This document shows, one piece after another, positions 8,766-17,322 of a DNA stretch of 64,000 nucleotides. Source of the DNA: Asticcacaulis sp. SL142 (GTDB lineage Bacteria; Pseudomonadota; Alphaproteobacteria; Caulobacterales; Caulobacteraceae). The notes beneath the pieces are model-generated. The model saw only the letters and a list, made by a program, of their open reading frames with translations, was not told the origin of the DNA and did not search any database. The DNA is taken from NCBI RefSeq assembly GCF_026625745.1, contig NZ_CP113061.1, positions 62,001 through 126,000 of the forward strand, read 5' to 3'. A program made the position numbers and the translations under genes. The number at the start of each line of letters is the position of its first letter. Position 1 is the stretch's first letter.

Positions 8766-9315
8766 GCTTAAACTCCTTTTGGGGTTGGAAACGGCTGTCT
8801 TCGGACGCTATCTCTTTCATGATAAGCCGAAGGGCCTTGGCCGCATCATTTTCAACAATATGTTCACTCAGGCCCATGATCCGGGCGATTTCATTTTGGG
8901 GCAGACCTTCAATCCGGCGCATCTCAAATATCTGGCGGCAACGCGTCGGCAGGCCCGCGATCACCCGCTTAAGACGAGCCAGATCCGACCGGGCCACGGT
9001 CACCTGCTCCGGCGAGGGCAGGTCGCTGCTGATCTCCAGCCGGTCGATCTCATCCACCGACTCCATGCTCACGATCCGCGCGCGCCTTAAGCGCATCAGG
9101 GCGATGTTGCGGGCGACCGTAAAGAAATAGGCCCGTGGCGACGAGATGTGATCAATGCTTATCAGTTCCGCCATCCGGCAGTAGGATTCCTGAAGTATGT
9201 CCTCTATGTCATCGCGTCCCAAACGGGCGCGCAGCAGCCAACGGCGCACGTCCGCCTCATGCGGCAAAATCTGAGTACCAACCCAGCTTACAATGTGTCC
9301 CGGCGCAGAAACCAT
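8740..9315 (-). CDS. ECF sigma factor, FecI-like
   Basis: Extracytoplasmic-function sigma factor of 191 residues. Region 2 (DIEDILQESYCRMAEL and PRAYFFTVARNIAL) and region 4 (LPTRCRQIFEMRRIEGLPQNEIARIMGLSEHIVE) are both complete. GGAGG six bases before the ATG at 9315 supports the start. It heads a minus-strand series sigma, FecR, STN receptor, esterase, pectinesterase. By analogy with FecIRA it should direct transcription of the receptor after the outer-membrane signal. Its promoter sequence could not be identified with confidence. Confidence 0.9.
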   Translation of the reverse strand: MVSAPGHIVSWVGTQILPHEADVRRWLLRARLGRDDIEDILQESYCRMAELISIDHISSPRAYFFTVARNIALMRLRRARIVSMESVDEIDRLEISSDLPSPEQVTVARSDLARLKRVIAGLPTRCRQIFEMRRIEGLPQNEIARIMGLSEHIVENDAAKALRLIMKEIASEDSRFQPQKEFKRGTDAGRN

Positions 9316-9478
9316 AAAGCCTCCTACTCAGACGATGCCTGAGACGGGCCGTTCCGTAAAATTATCTTTTTGAGCATGCGTAAAAAACGGTTTGCGGGCG
9401 CGGGCATGAGGCCTGCCTTGTCTAAGGCTCAAATTCCTCTATCCTGTGGGGACGCCAGGGGCGTTACAAGGATATATA

Positions 9479-10504
9479 ATGACCGGAAAACGGCCGACGT
9501 CTTTTGATATTGCGGCCCTTGCAGGGGTGTCTCAGGCAACGGTGTCGCGTGCGCTCAGTCAGGGCGGGGTGGTCAGTGAGGCGGTGCGCCAGCGCGTGGT
9601 CGATGCCGCCGCGCAATTGAACTACACCGTCGATGTCAATGCCCGCAAGCTGCGCTCCAAAAAGATCAACACGATCGCGGTGCTCATTTCCGAGGACATG
9701 GAAAAATCCGACAGCCCGATCAATCCGTTCTTCATGCCTATGATCGGATCGATCCTGAAATATGCCGGATCAAAAGGCTATGACGTGCTGGTTTCGCTGC
9801 AAAAGCAGAGCGACAACTGGGGCTCGGATTATGGCCATGCGCGGCGGGCCGATGGCATTATTTTCTTAGGCTATAACGATTACGACACCTATACCAAAAA
9901 AGTCGCGGTGCTGGGCGAGATGGGGGAGCCGTGGGTGCTGTGGGGGCCGGTGATCCCTGAACATCCCAATCTGGTCATCGGCTCCGACAACGAAGGCGGG
10001 GCCTATAGAGCGGTCAGGCACCTGATCGGTCTGGGGCGACGGCGGATTGCCTTTCTGGGGGAGCCGTCGGCCAGTCATCTGGAATATAAGGAACGCTTCG
10101 AAGGCTATGTCCGTGCCCTGACTGAGGCCGGGATAACGCCTGACCCGGAGCTTATGATCGACTGCTTTATTTCGCGTGAGGACGGCGTGGCGGCGATTGA
10201 GCGCCTGATGTCGGACGGCGTCGTGTTCGATGCGGTGTTTGCTGTGGCCGATCTTCTGGCGGTCGGGGCGATCCAGCAATTGCTGCGGGCCGGATTATCG
10301 GTACCAAAGGACGTGTCGGTGATGGGCTTTGACGACCTGTGGGTATGCACCTGCACCAGCCCGATGCTGTCGACGGTGCGTCAGGATACGACCGAGGCCG
10401 CCCATGTGCTGGTCGATGCGCTCGATGTGCTGATCAGCGGTCATCCGGTGGAGCTTAAGCGCATCCCGACCCAGTTGATCATCCGGGAATCGTGCGGGGG
10501 ATAA
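9479..10504 (+). CDS. LacI-family transcriptional regulator
   Basis: Sugar-responsive repressor of 341 residues. The helix-turn-helix TSFDIAALAGVSQATVSRAL starts at residue 8 and the hinge helix near ARKLRSKK follows. The periplasmic-binding-protein-like core ends in LIIRESCGG. The ATG at 9479, with AAGGA six bases upstream, places the DNA-binding domain at the usual position; a GTG at 9446 in frame would add 11 unneeded residues. It is divergent from the FecI-type sigma gene and convergent with the GH15 gene. It may control the pectin locus, the starch locus or both; the sequence does not decide. Confidence 0.9.
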   Translation: MTGKRPTSFDIAALAGVSQATVSRALSQGGVVSEAVRQRVVDAAAQLNYTVDVNARKLRSKKINTIAVLISEDMEKSDSPINPFFMPMIGSILKYAGSKGYDVLVSLQKQSDNWGSDYGHARRADGIIFLGYNDYDTYTKKVAVLGEMGEPWVLWGPVIPEHPNLVIGSDNEGGAYRAVRHLIGLGRRRIAFLGEPSASHLEYKERFEGYVRALTEAGITPDPELMIDCFISREDGVAAIERLMSDGVVFDAVFAVADLLAVGAIQQLLRAGLSVPKDVSVMGFDDLWVCTCTSPMLSTVRQDTTEAAHVLVDALDVLISGHPVELKRIPTQLIIRESCGG

Positions 10505-10665
10505 AAGAACTCCCCCTGATGCAGGGGGAGCCGGGGAAAGGCGATAGCCTTGATTACGGAGGGGGTTAAAAATGCACTCGAATGTACCCCCTCTTTGCGT
10601 GTATCAAAGATACCCACAAAGCTCCCCCTCCCAAGTTCTTGGCAAGAGGGGGAGTTCTAAACCTG
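10505..10665. repeat. C/G-rich palindromic intergenic repeat pair
   Basis: The 160 bp between the two convergent genes hold two CTCCCCC...GGGGGAG palindromes (10510-10530 and 10622-10654) and related GGAGGGGG/CCCCCTC segments. They are in the same style as repeats at 20125, 41140, 42600 and 57330. The second palindrome can serve as the GH15 terminator. Confidence 0.5.
10510..10530 (+). terminator. hairpin after lacI
   Basis: CTCCCCCTG/CAGGGGGAG, a 9-bp stem with a 3-nt gap, 6 bp after the LacI stop codon. There is no T run. It belongs to the C/G-rich intergenic repeat family of this genome. Confidence 0.4.
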
Positions 10666-13080
10666 CTATTTAGTCAACTGATCGGCCACGACCGGGTAAT
10701 GATCCCACACTTTTCGATCACGAACTGAGCGCAGCAGCTTGACATATTCGGCGTGGGTCCAGGCCAGAGGGGTGGCGCTGTTGGTGCCTTCGCCGACGGC
10801 ATAGCCGTGGGGTGAGGGCGCGCCCACCCCGTCCCAGACCTGTTCCGGCAGCATCAGGCCGTCATTGGCGAAATATTCCATCGCGGCCACATAGGTTGTG
10901 CGGATGCGGGCGATATCGGCATCCGTGACCCCCTTAGCGGCAGCCAGCGCCAGTTCGTAATGCCCGCGCTCACCGGTAAAGATCGGCCACACCCGCCCGC
11001 GCTGGTTGGGGGAGCTTTGGCCAAAGACGGCGTAATTGCCGCCGGTGACCTGATCTTCGCCATAACCGTCATTGCCGTAGCGACGAAAACCCGGATATTT
11101 GCCCTCGAACGTATATTTGACCCGCAGGTTTTCCGCGATGGTTTCATCATCAATGACGGTCAGGGACTGGGCGATCTTTGCATCACTGGCCGGGCGCACG
11201 CCGTAGCGCACTAACTCCAGAAACCCAGCATCAATGACCTTATCGCTGTTTAGGCCGACCCGTCCATTGCGCTCATCCTGCACGCAGGGAGTGTTGGCAT
11301 CGTCTGAGCGGCTGATACGCAGATAATAGGACTTAGGGCTGCCGGTAACCTCGCCCTTGGTGGTATAGAGGCGCTGATCCAGTTTGGCCGAATAGTCGAG
11401 CGCTTTGGATTTGTAGGTTGCGGCTGAGGGCGCGTCTCCCGCGTGTGTGGCGATATCGGACGCCACCAGCAGGCCTGCGATCACGGCGGCGGTGGTGGAC
11501 GGCGAATGGCCTTCCTGCTCCTCCCAACGCTCCTGCTGGCTATAGGGTGGAGTGATTTTCTGGTTGTTCCAGCCGAGGTTAGGCGTGCCGCCAAAGCTTA
11601 AGAAATCGGCCGCCTTTTTCAGCGACGCCTTATAGGACCCGACCAATTCGGCTTTCGAGATTAGGCCAAGGCTTTCCAGCTTCCAGCCGAGCATGATCGG
11701 CATGGCCGTCTGATCAAGCTGAACGCCGACCCATTCGGGCGTGCCGTCAACATGGGCTTTTTGCAGATACCAGCCGCCGCCGCCTTTATTGCCCGGTGTG
11801 TGCGCGCCGACCTGAACCTTGGGTAGATAGCGGAACGCGGCGACCGGCGTTTCCTTGTCGCCCAGAGCGGCCATCGCCATCGCCACCTGATAGAAGTCGC
11901 GCGGCCAGACCGCCTTATAGCCGGTAGCGCTGACTTTCGGCGTGGCGGTTTCCCCCCACGGATTGGACAGGGACGCAATCAGGGCGCCGGAATAGGTGCG
12001 GTCTTCCTGAACCTTAAGCGCCAGCGCCGACGCATAGAGCAGTTTGCCGTTATCCTCAGACACGGGAATAAGGGTCTTCAGTTCGCTCAAAGAGGCCAGA
12101 TAGTCCTCCCATCCGATGGCCGAGCCTTCGCCATTATAATTGGCCAAAACCTTAGCATAGCCGGTCTTTAAGGTTGCGGCGGCTTCCGCATCGGCGGCGG
12201 CGGTGGTCGCGCCAAAGCCCAGCGCCACATCAAAGGTCGCGCTGGAGGTGACCGGCGACAACTCACCGATCAGGCGGATATTGCCTTTGACGCCCCCGGT
12301 GTCTGACGACAGCTTGCCGAGTTTTTTGCCCGCCAGTAAGTCGGTCAGGCCATCTTTACCGGTAAAGCCGACCGTGGCTTTTTTGAACGGGACACTGGCT
12401 TTGAGCGACAAAGCGGCTTTGCCTTCAAAGGCCTGCAAGGCAGTCGTGCTGGCCTGGCCCTGATCATCGCCGGAGGTGTTGGCGACCGAAGGGTCAAGCA
12501 CGATATAGGGCGTGACCGGCCCCTTTAGCGCGGTCACCGTCACTCGCATCATCAGGGTCTGATGGTCCGGGTCGGTGAAGATGTCTTTCACGATCACAAA
12601 CCGGCCCTGCTTATCGGTATTGGTCAGGCGGTAGGCGGGCGACAGCGGCCGGCCGTCAGCATCGGTATGGATATATTCGATCTTTGAGGTCGTGTCAGAG
12701 GTCTCCAGTGCGACATACCCTTTACCCGCAATCGCGATTTGCAATTCGCGGATCTGGGCCTCATGGATCAGACCGGACATGGTTTCGGTGACGATCCCGT
12801 CGGCCATTGAGAACCACACCTTTGAGACCTTGCCGGTGGCGGCATCGTCGGAGAAGTGAAAGGCTTTATAGGCTTCGTAAGATGCCCCGATCCCCTGCTT
12901 GGCCGAATAGGCCCAGGGCGAAACCTCGCCGGGGCCGTCTGTGGCTTCCTTTTGTACGACCTGGTTCGGGGTATGGGCGGCGTTAGACGCGGTGTCCTGC
13001 GCTGAGGCGGTCATGGCCAATACGCCGGTGGCGGCACTGCACATCAAAAGGACAACGGTTTTGGTTAGTTTGGACGTCAT
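10666..13080 (-). CDS. glucoamylase-type glucan 1,4-alpha-glucosidase (GH15)
   Basis: Releases glucose from the ends of starch or maltodextrins. The mature enzyme is exported: the start at 13080 gives a clear signal peptide ending TASAQ and has GGGAG upstream, unlike the ATG at 13134. Residues 30-280 form the beta-sandwich found before the catalytic domain of bacterial glucoamylases and glucodextranases. The (alpha/alpha)6 barrel carries WPRDFYQ, WVGVQLDQTA, WEEQEGHSPST (general acid Glu) and LPEQVWDG (general base Glu). With about 804 residues it has normal length. It faces the GH97 gene; a TGAATACGTATGCA operator lies in its promoter region. Confidence 0.92.
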   Translation of the reverse strand: MTSKLTKTVVLLMCSAATGVLAMTASAQDTASNAAHTPNQVVQKEATDGPGEVSPWAYSAKQGIGASYEAYKAFHFSDDAATGKVSKVWFSMADGIVTETMSGLIHEAQIRELQIAIAGKGYVALETSDTTSKIEYIHTDADGRPLSPAYRLTNTDKQGRFVIVKDIFTDPDHQTLMMRVTVTALKGPVTPYIVLDPSVANTSGDDQGQASTTALQAFEGKAALSLKASVPFKKATVGFTGKDGLTDLLAGKKLGKLSSDTGGVKGNIRLIGELSPVTSSATFDVALGFGATTAAADAEAAATLKTGYAKVLANYNGEGSAIGWEDYLASLSELKTLIPVSEDNGKLLYASALALKVQEDRTYSGALIASLSNPWGETATPKVSATGYKAVWPRDFYQVAMAMAALGDKETPVAAFRYLPKVQVGAHTPGNKGGGGWYLQKAHVDGTPEWVGVQLDQTAMPIMLGWKLESLGLISKAELVGSYKASLKKAADFLSFGGTPNLGWNNQKITPPYSQQERWEEQEGHSPSTTAAVIAGLLVASDIATHAGDAPSAATYKSKALDYSAKLDQRLYTTKGEVTGSPKSYYLRISRSDDANTPCVQDERNGRVGLNSDKVIDAGFLELVRYGVRPASDAKIAQSLTVIDDETIAENLRVKYTFEGKYPGFRRYGNDGYGEDQVTGGNYAVFGQSSPNQRGRVWPIFTGERGHYELALAAAKGVTDADIARIRTTYVAAMEYFANDGLMLPEQVWDGVGAPSPHGYAVGEGTNSATPLAWTHAEYVKLLRSVRDRKVWDHYPVVADQLTK

Positions 13081-13577
13081 GATGGGTAAGCTCCCTGCCG
13101 TTCGCCGTTGCCCGGTTTGGGCTGTGCGCGACATGTGTTTGAACTGTTTTTAATTATGGTGGGTGCTGAAAGTCACCCGTCGCGTTGTCCCTGAAAAAAC
13201 GCGCCTTATGTGCCTTCATATGGATTTGGAAACCTACCGGCAATGTGAATACGTATGCAGGCGGGTTACAAAACCTTAAGGCGGGCTTTGCGACAAAAAA
13301 ATACCCCCTGTCCATTACATGCGGACAAGGGGCAGGTGTGCTGAGAAGACGCTTACCACTCAAATTGAGCCGTAAACTACAGGCACTCATGAATGTTGCC
13401 ATCCATGAGCCGCAGGACTGACCCCTGTCAGGTGTTAACGGCACCCGCCAGATCAATCCCAATACTAAAGACTGCGGGAGCACACAGCGCGCAAATGTCA
13501 GGGACAACCTTTACACACGTCGATGCGACCACATCTTGGGGTTAAGCCTATTTCACTGAGGCGGGGATTGCGCAACG
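13081..13577. promoter_or_regulatory. divergent GH15/GH97 control region
   Basis: About 500 bp between two divergent glycosidase genes. Apart from the EATACGTAT-type operators at 13246, 13578 and 13609 (listed separately), I see no gene, strong hairpin or repeat here. The small ORFs on both strands have no ribosome site or recognisable sequence. Confidence 0.4.
13246..13259. promoter_or_regulatory. LacI-type operator O1 (GH15 promoter)
   Basis: TGAATACGTATGCA, one mismatch from the perfect 14-bp palindrome found at 13609. It lies 166 bp upstream of the GH15 start. Confidence 0.55.
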
Positions 13578-13591
13578 CGAATACGTATTCA
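13578..13591. promoter_or_regulatory. LacI-type operator O2 (GH97 promoter)
   Basis: CGAATACGTATTCA, one mismatch from the palindrome. Its centre is 31 bp, three helical turns, from that of O3. Confidence 0.65.
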
Positions 13592-13608
13592 CAGGCGGTT
13601 GCTGGTCA

Positions 13609-13622
13609 TGAATACGTATTCA
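13609..13622. promoter_or_regulatory. LacI-type operator O3 (GH97 promoter)
   Basis: TGAATACGTATTCA, a perfect palindrome with a central CG as usual for LacI-family operators. It lies 79 bp upstream of the GH97 start codon. Confidence 0.7.
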
Positions 13623-13700
13623 GGCGGCGTTTGCGCAAAAGCTGGTTATGGTCGCCGCCATAAAGCGCCGTTTAACGGGCGCGTAATCGTTGGAAACGTC

Positions 13701-15770
13701 ATGCGCATATCACTCGTCACGGGCTTATCAAAAGCCGTCTTCATGTTCGTGTTCACCTTGATCGCTAGTCTGGCGATAGCTATTGCCGCCTACGCCGATC
13801 AGGTCGCCACCGCGACGTCACCTGGCGGGCAGCTTGCCGTTCGGATCATGACCGGCAATGAAGGCCACATCACCTATGCCATTGATCGCAAGGGTGTTGA
13901 GGTCATTTCGCCCTCAAAGCTCGGCTTCATTCTGGCTGATCAGCCTAAGCTCGAACGTAACATGGCCCTGACCTCGCAGGCGCAGTCCCGCCACGATGAG
14001 ACCTGGGAACTGCCGTGGGGGGAGCGGCAGTTCGTGCGCAACGATTATACTGAACTGCGCTTAGGTTTTACTGAAAAGACCGGCCTCAAGCGGCAGTTGA
14101 CGGTCGTGTTCCGGCTCTATGACAATGGCTTTGGCTTTCGCTATGAGTTCCCCGATCAGCCGCAGTTAAAGACGGTGAAAATCGTTGAGGAGCTGACCGA
14201 GTTTTCGGTCACGGAACCGGCCACCGCCTGGTGGATCCCGGCGGGGGAATGGAACCGCTATGAATATCTCTATAACAAGACCCCGCTTAATGAAGTCAGT
14301 CAGGCCCATACGCCCATAACGCTCAAAACCACGTCTGGCCTGCATATGGCGTTTCATGAGGCGGCCTTGGTTGACTATTCGGCCATGTGGCTGCGTCGGG
14401 TGAGCGGGCAAACGCTTAAGGCCAATCTGTCACCGCATGGCGATGGCCCCAAGGTTACCCGCAACGCCCCGTTCAATACCCCGTGGCGCACCGTGCAGAT
14501 GGCTGATACCGGCGGGGGGCTGGTCGAAAATGATCTGGTGCTGAACCTCAATGAACCCAATGCCCTGGGGGACGTGAGTTGGGTTAAGCCCTACAAATAT
14601 GTCGGCATCTGGTGGGACATGCACCTCAATAACAGCACTTGGGGTTCCGGCCCTAAGCATGGCGCGACCACGAAGAAGGCCAAAGATTATATCGATTTTG
14701 CAGCCAAAAATGGCCTGCGCGGGGTGCTGGTCGAAGGCTGGAACATGGGCTGGGATGGCGACTGGTTTGCCAATGGCGATGACTTTGATTTCACCAAGGC
14801 TTATCCCGATTTTGATATCGAAGGACTGGCCGCCTATGCCAAAAAGAAGAAAGTCCATATCGTTGGCCACCATGAAACGGCGGGCAATATCGCGGTTTAC
14901 GAGCCGCAGCTTGAGGCCGCGCTCGATCTTTATCAGCGCCTTGGCATCGACAGCATCAAGACCGGCTATGTGGCGGATGCGGGCGGGGTTAAGGCCCGCG
15001 ATGCCGACGGCAATATTTTCTACACCTGGCATGACGGTCAGGTTATGTCGCGCCACCACCTGAAAGTCGTCACCGAAGCGGCCAAGCGCAAAATCGCCAT
15101 CAATCCGCATGAGCCGATCAAGGATACGGGCTTGCGGCGTACCTATCCCAACTGGGTGGCACGCGAAGGCGCGCGCGGTATGGAATATAATGCCTGGGGC
15201 CAGCCGCCCAACCCGCCGGAGCATGAGATCAATCTGGTCTTTACGCGCCTGTTGTCCGGGCCCATGGACTATGCGCCGGGGGTCTTAAGCCTTGAGGGCG
15301 CGGGCCAGCCCTTGCAATCGACCGTAGCGCGGCAACTGGCGCTCTATGTGGTGATCTATTCGCCCATTCAGATGGCGGCCGATACGATCGAGAACTACCG
15401 CAAACACATGAAACCGTTTGAGTTTATCAAGGACGTGCCGACCGATTGGGCAGACACCAAAGTCCTCAATGGCGAGGTTGGGGATTATGTCACCATCGTC
15501 CGCAAGGATAAGGCGTCTGCCGACTGGTATCTGGGGGCGGCCACCGATGAAGATGGGCGCACGCTTGAGGTGGCGCTCAGTTTCCTTGAGCCGGGCAAGG
15601 TCTACACAGCGCAAATCTATCGTGACGCGGACGATACTGACTACCGCACCGATACCCGCCACCACTATGTCATCGAGCAAAAGACCGTGACGGCCACCGA
15701 TCACTTGACGCTTAAGCTGGCACCCGGTGGAGGGCAGGCCATCCGGTTTGTGGCTGCAAAATCAAGATAG
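13701..15770 (+). CDS. GH97 alpha-glucosidase (SusB-like)
   Basis: Hydrolyses alpha-glucosides such as maltodextrins; exported protein of 689 residues with a signal peptide ending near AAYADQ. Start is the ATG at 13701, which gives the signal peptide; the ATG/TTG codons at 13599-13608 would overlap the operator. The N-terminal beta-sandwich is followed by the (beta/alpha)8 barrel with LVEGWN, HHETAGN, DSIKTGYV, NPHEPIKDTG and NAWGQPPNPPEHE, all GH97 hallmarks. Glutamates in VEGWN, HHET and NPHEP suggest the inverting, calcium-dependent alpha-glucosidase branch rather than the retaining alpha-galactosidases (inference). Two operators lie just upstream. Confidence 0.92.
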   Translation: MRISLVTGLSKAVFMFVFTLIASLAIAIAAYADQVATATSPGGQLAVRIMTGNEGHITYAIDRKGVEVISPSKLGFILADQPKLERNMALTSQAQSRHDETWELPWGERQFVRNDYTELRLGFTEKTGLKRQLTVVFRLYDNGFGFRYEFPDQPQLKTVKIVEELTEFSVTEPATAWWIPAGEWNRYEYLYNKTPLNEVSQAHTPITLKTTSGLHMAFHEAALVDYSAMWLRRVSGQTLKANLSPHGDGPKVTRNAPFNTPWRTVQMADTGGGLVENDLVLNLNEPNALGDVSWVKPYKYVGIWWDMHLNNSTWGSGPKHGATTKKAKDYIDFAAKNGLRGVLVEGWNMGWDGDWFANGDDFDFTKAYPDFDIEGLAAYAKKKKVHIVGHHETAGNIAVYEPQLEAALDLYQRLGIDSIKTGYVADAGGVKARDADGNIFYTWHDGQVMSRHHLKVVTEAAKRKIAINPHEPIKDTGLRRTYPNWVAREGARGMEYNAWGQPPNPPEHEINLVFTRLLSGPMDYAPGVLSLEGAGQPLQSTVARQLALYVVIYSPIQMAADTIENYRKHMKPFEFIKDVPTDWADTKVLNGEVGDYVTIVRKDKASADWYLGAATDEDGRTLEVALSFLEPGKVYTAQIYRDADDTDYRTDTRHHYVIEQKTVTATDHLTLKLAPGGGQAIRFVAAKSR

Positions 15771-15792
15771 GCCGTTAGGGATGGGTTCGGAA

Positions 15793-15839
15793 GGTTCTTG
15801 ACGCCACTGGCGGCTTGCCACTCTATAGCGGCAAGAACC
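15793..15839 (+). terminator. stem-loop between GH97 and lacI
   Basis: GGTTCTTG and CAAGAACC enclose a nested CTTGCC/GGCAAG stem. There is no T run; it may be an attenuator or a processing site. Confidence 0.35.
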
Positions 15840-15871
15840 GACTCCCCCTTTGAGTATTGAGCGTAAATTTC

Positions 15872-16885
15872 GTGAATAAAACCAAGACCCGTCTGGAAGA
15901 TCTGGCCAAAATCGCCGGAGTGTCGGTGGCGACCGTATCGCGGGCGCTCAATGACTCACCGGCGATCAACCGTGTCACTAAGCGGCGCATCTGGGACATT
16001 GCCCGCGAAAACCACTACTTTTCCGGCCATGACCTGCCGATTTCCTTAAGCGGTATTCAGGCGACCATTGCCATTGTTATTCCCCCGCCCCAGGGCCGTG
16101 ACGGGCGTTTTAATGACCCGTTTTATCTGGAGTTGATCTCTGGCGTGGGGGAAGCGGCCCGTGATATGGGCTGCGATCTATTGCTGTCGCATCTGACGCC
16201 GCGTAACCAGCATGACCTGTCGAAGCTGATGCAGAATATCCGCGCCGATGGGGTGATTTTTCTGGGCCAGAGCTATTTTCACGAACGCTTCAACCAACTG
16301 GCCAAAGGGCCGCATAAGTTCATCGTCTGGGGGGCTGAACTGAACGGGCAGACCTATTGTTCGATCGGGTCCAACAATGTGCAGGGTGGGGCGCGCGCTA
16401 CGGCCCATCTGGCGCGGTTGGGGCGGCGTAAAATCGTCTTTCTGGGCGATACCGATGCCCCTGAAATCAAGCAGCGCTACGATGGTTATGTGGCGGCCCT
16501 AACGGAAAATAATATCGCCTTTGATCCCCGTCTGGTCGTGCCCGCCCATTTTGATATTGCGGCGGGTGAAAGCGCCATCGCCGGTTTGCTGGCCAAGGGC
16601 ATAAAGATCGATGGCGTCTTTGCCGCCTCCGATGTCATTGCGGTCGGGGCCATTAAGGGGCTGACGCGGGCGGGACTTCAGGTGCCGCACGATGTCTCGG
16701 TCGTCGGCTATGACAATATTCAGCTTTCCAGTTTTACCCATCCGGCGCTGACGACGATCTCTCAGGATCTGGGACGGGCAGGTAAGCTGATGGTCTCCAA
16801 ACTGATTGGCGCCCTGTCGAATACCGAGATCCGCTCTGAGCGTTTATCCACCGAACTGGTGGTGCGTGAGTCGTGCGGCGGATAG
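15872..16885 (+). CDS. LacI-family regulator of the maltodextrin locus (MalI-like)
   Basis: Repressor of 337 residues. The helix-turn-helix LEDLAKIAGVSVATVSRALNDSPAIN is at the N-terminus and the effector-binding core runs to LVVRESCGG, the same ending as the LacI protein at 9479. I place the start at the GTG at 15872; an in-frame TTG at 15857 adds five residues. It lies between GH97 and the MalA-like TBDR, so it is the best candidate to bind the TGAATACGTATTCA sites at 13246, 13578, 13609 and 21789. Maltose or a maltodextrin is the likely inducer. Confidence 0.9.
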   Translation: MNKTKTRLEDLAKIAGVSVATVSRALNDSPAINRVTKRRIWDIARENHYFSGHDLPISLSGIQATIAIVIPPPQGRDGRFNDPFYLELISGVGEAARDMGCDLLLSHLTPRNQHDLSKLMQNIRADGVIFLGQSYFHERFNQLAKGPHKFIVWGAELNGQTYCSIGSNNVQGGARATAHLARLGRRKIVFLGDTDAPEIKQRYDGYVAALTENNIAFDPRLVVPAHFDIAAGESAIAGLLAKGIKIDGVFAASDVIAVGAIKGLTRAGLQVPHDVSVVGYDNIQLSSFTHPALTTISQDLGRAGKLMVSKLIGALSNTEIRSERLSTELVVRESCGG

Positions 16886-16939
16886 CCCTTTTTTTTTAGC
16901 TCAAAAATGTTAGCGCAACCATCATTTCTGGCGTGAAAT

Positions 16940-16966
16940 TTTGCATGGATTTGCATAAATTTGCAT
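16940..16966. repeat. three helically phased TTTGCAT repeats
   Basis: TTTGCAT occurs at 16940, 16950 and 16960, a strict 10-bp period, in the AT-rich leader of the TBDR gene. It looks like an array of activator or nucleoid-protein half-sites. Confidence 0.5.
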
Positions 16967-17122
16967 TATATTGAAAAAAATATTTCAAGGATTCTAAGGC
17001 TAAAATTCGCGCTGCAATGCAATAAATTAAACAAAATATACGATTTAAGCGCCGAAATGGGCCAAAATTGTATCCTGTTAGCCACAGGGTATGGCAAAGC
17101 GTTTCCTAAATTGTCTGTAATT

Positions 17123-17140
17123 TTGCAAATGCTTGCAAAT
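17123..17140. repeat. two phased TTGCAAAT repeats
   Basis: TTGCAAAT at 17123 and 17133, again 10 bp apart. It is close to the reverse complement of the TTTGCAT units 170 bp upstream. Confidence 0.4.
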
Positions 17141-17322
17141 TTTCGACGACCATGTAGATAAATGCCTCATGGGGCCGCAAGAGCCTCACAAAAGCTGAGA
17201 ATAAAAATACAGGGACACAGATTTTCTACGGTGCCGCCGAGTGTTTCCGCCTATGTGCGGGAGGCGGTGCGTCGTCGTCTGTGTTGCGAAAAGCTTTTAT
17301 AATAACAACCAGGAAGGCTCAC

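Larger units (their letters stand above)
16886..17322 (+). promoter_or_regulatory. AT-rich leader of the MalA-like TBDR
   Basis: A 437-bp gene-free stretch holding the phased TTTGCAT and TTGCAAAT repeats. No EATACGTAT-type operator was found in it. AGGAAGG at 17311 is the ribosome-binding site. Confidence 0.45.

Noticed and set aside
8098-9090. A 330-codon plus-strand frame across fecR and fecI
   Set aside because: Ser/Arg/Pro-rich shadow translation; both minus-strand genes have full domain signatures and overlap as expected.
4675-9315. Iron-siderophore (ferric citrate) uptake system
   Set aside because: The FecIR-STN layout alone would allow it, but there are no siderophore or iron-transport genes, no clear Fur box, and pectin enzymes follow directly.
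14430-15224. A 264-codon minus-strand frame inside GH97
   Set aside because: Antisense shadow of a gene with clear GH97 motifs; the translation shows no family signature.
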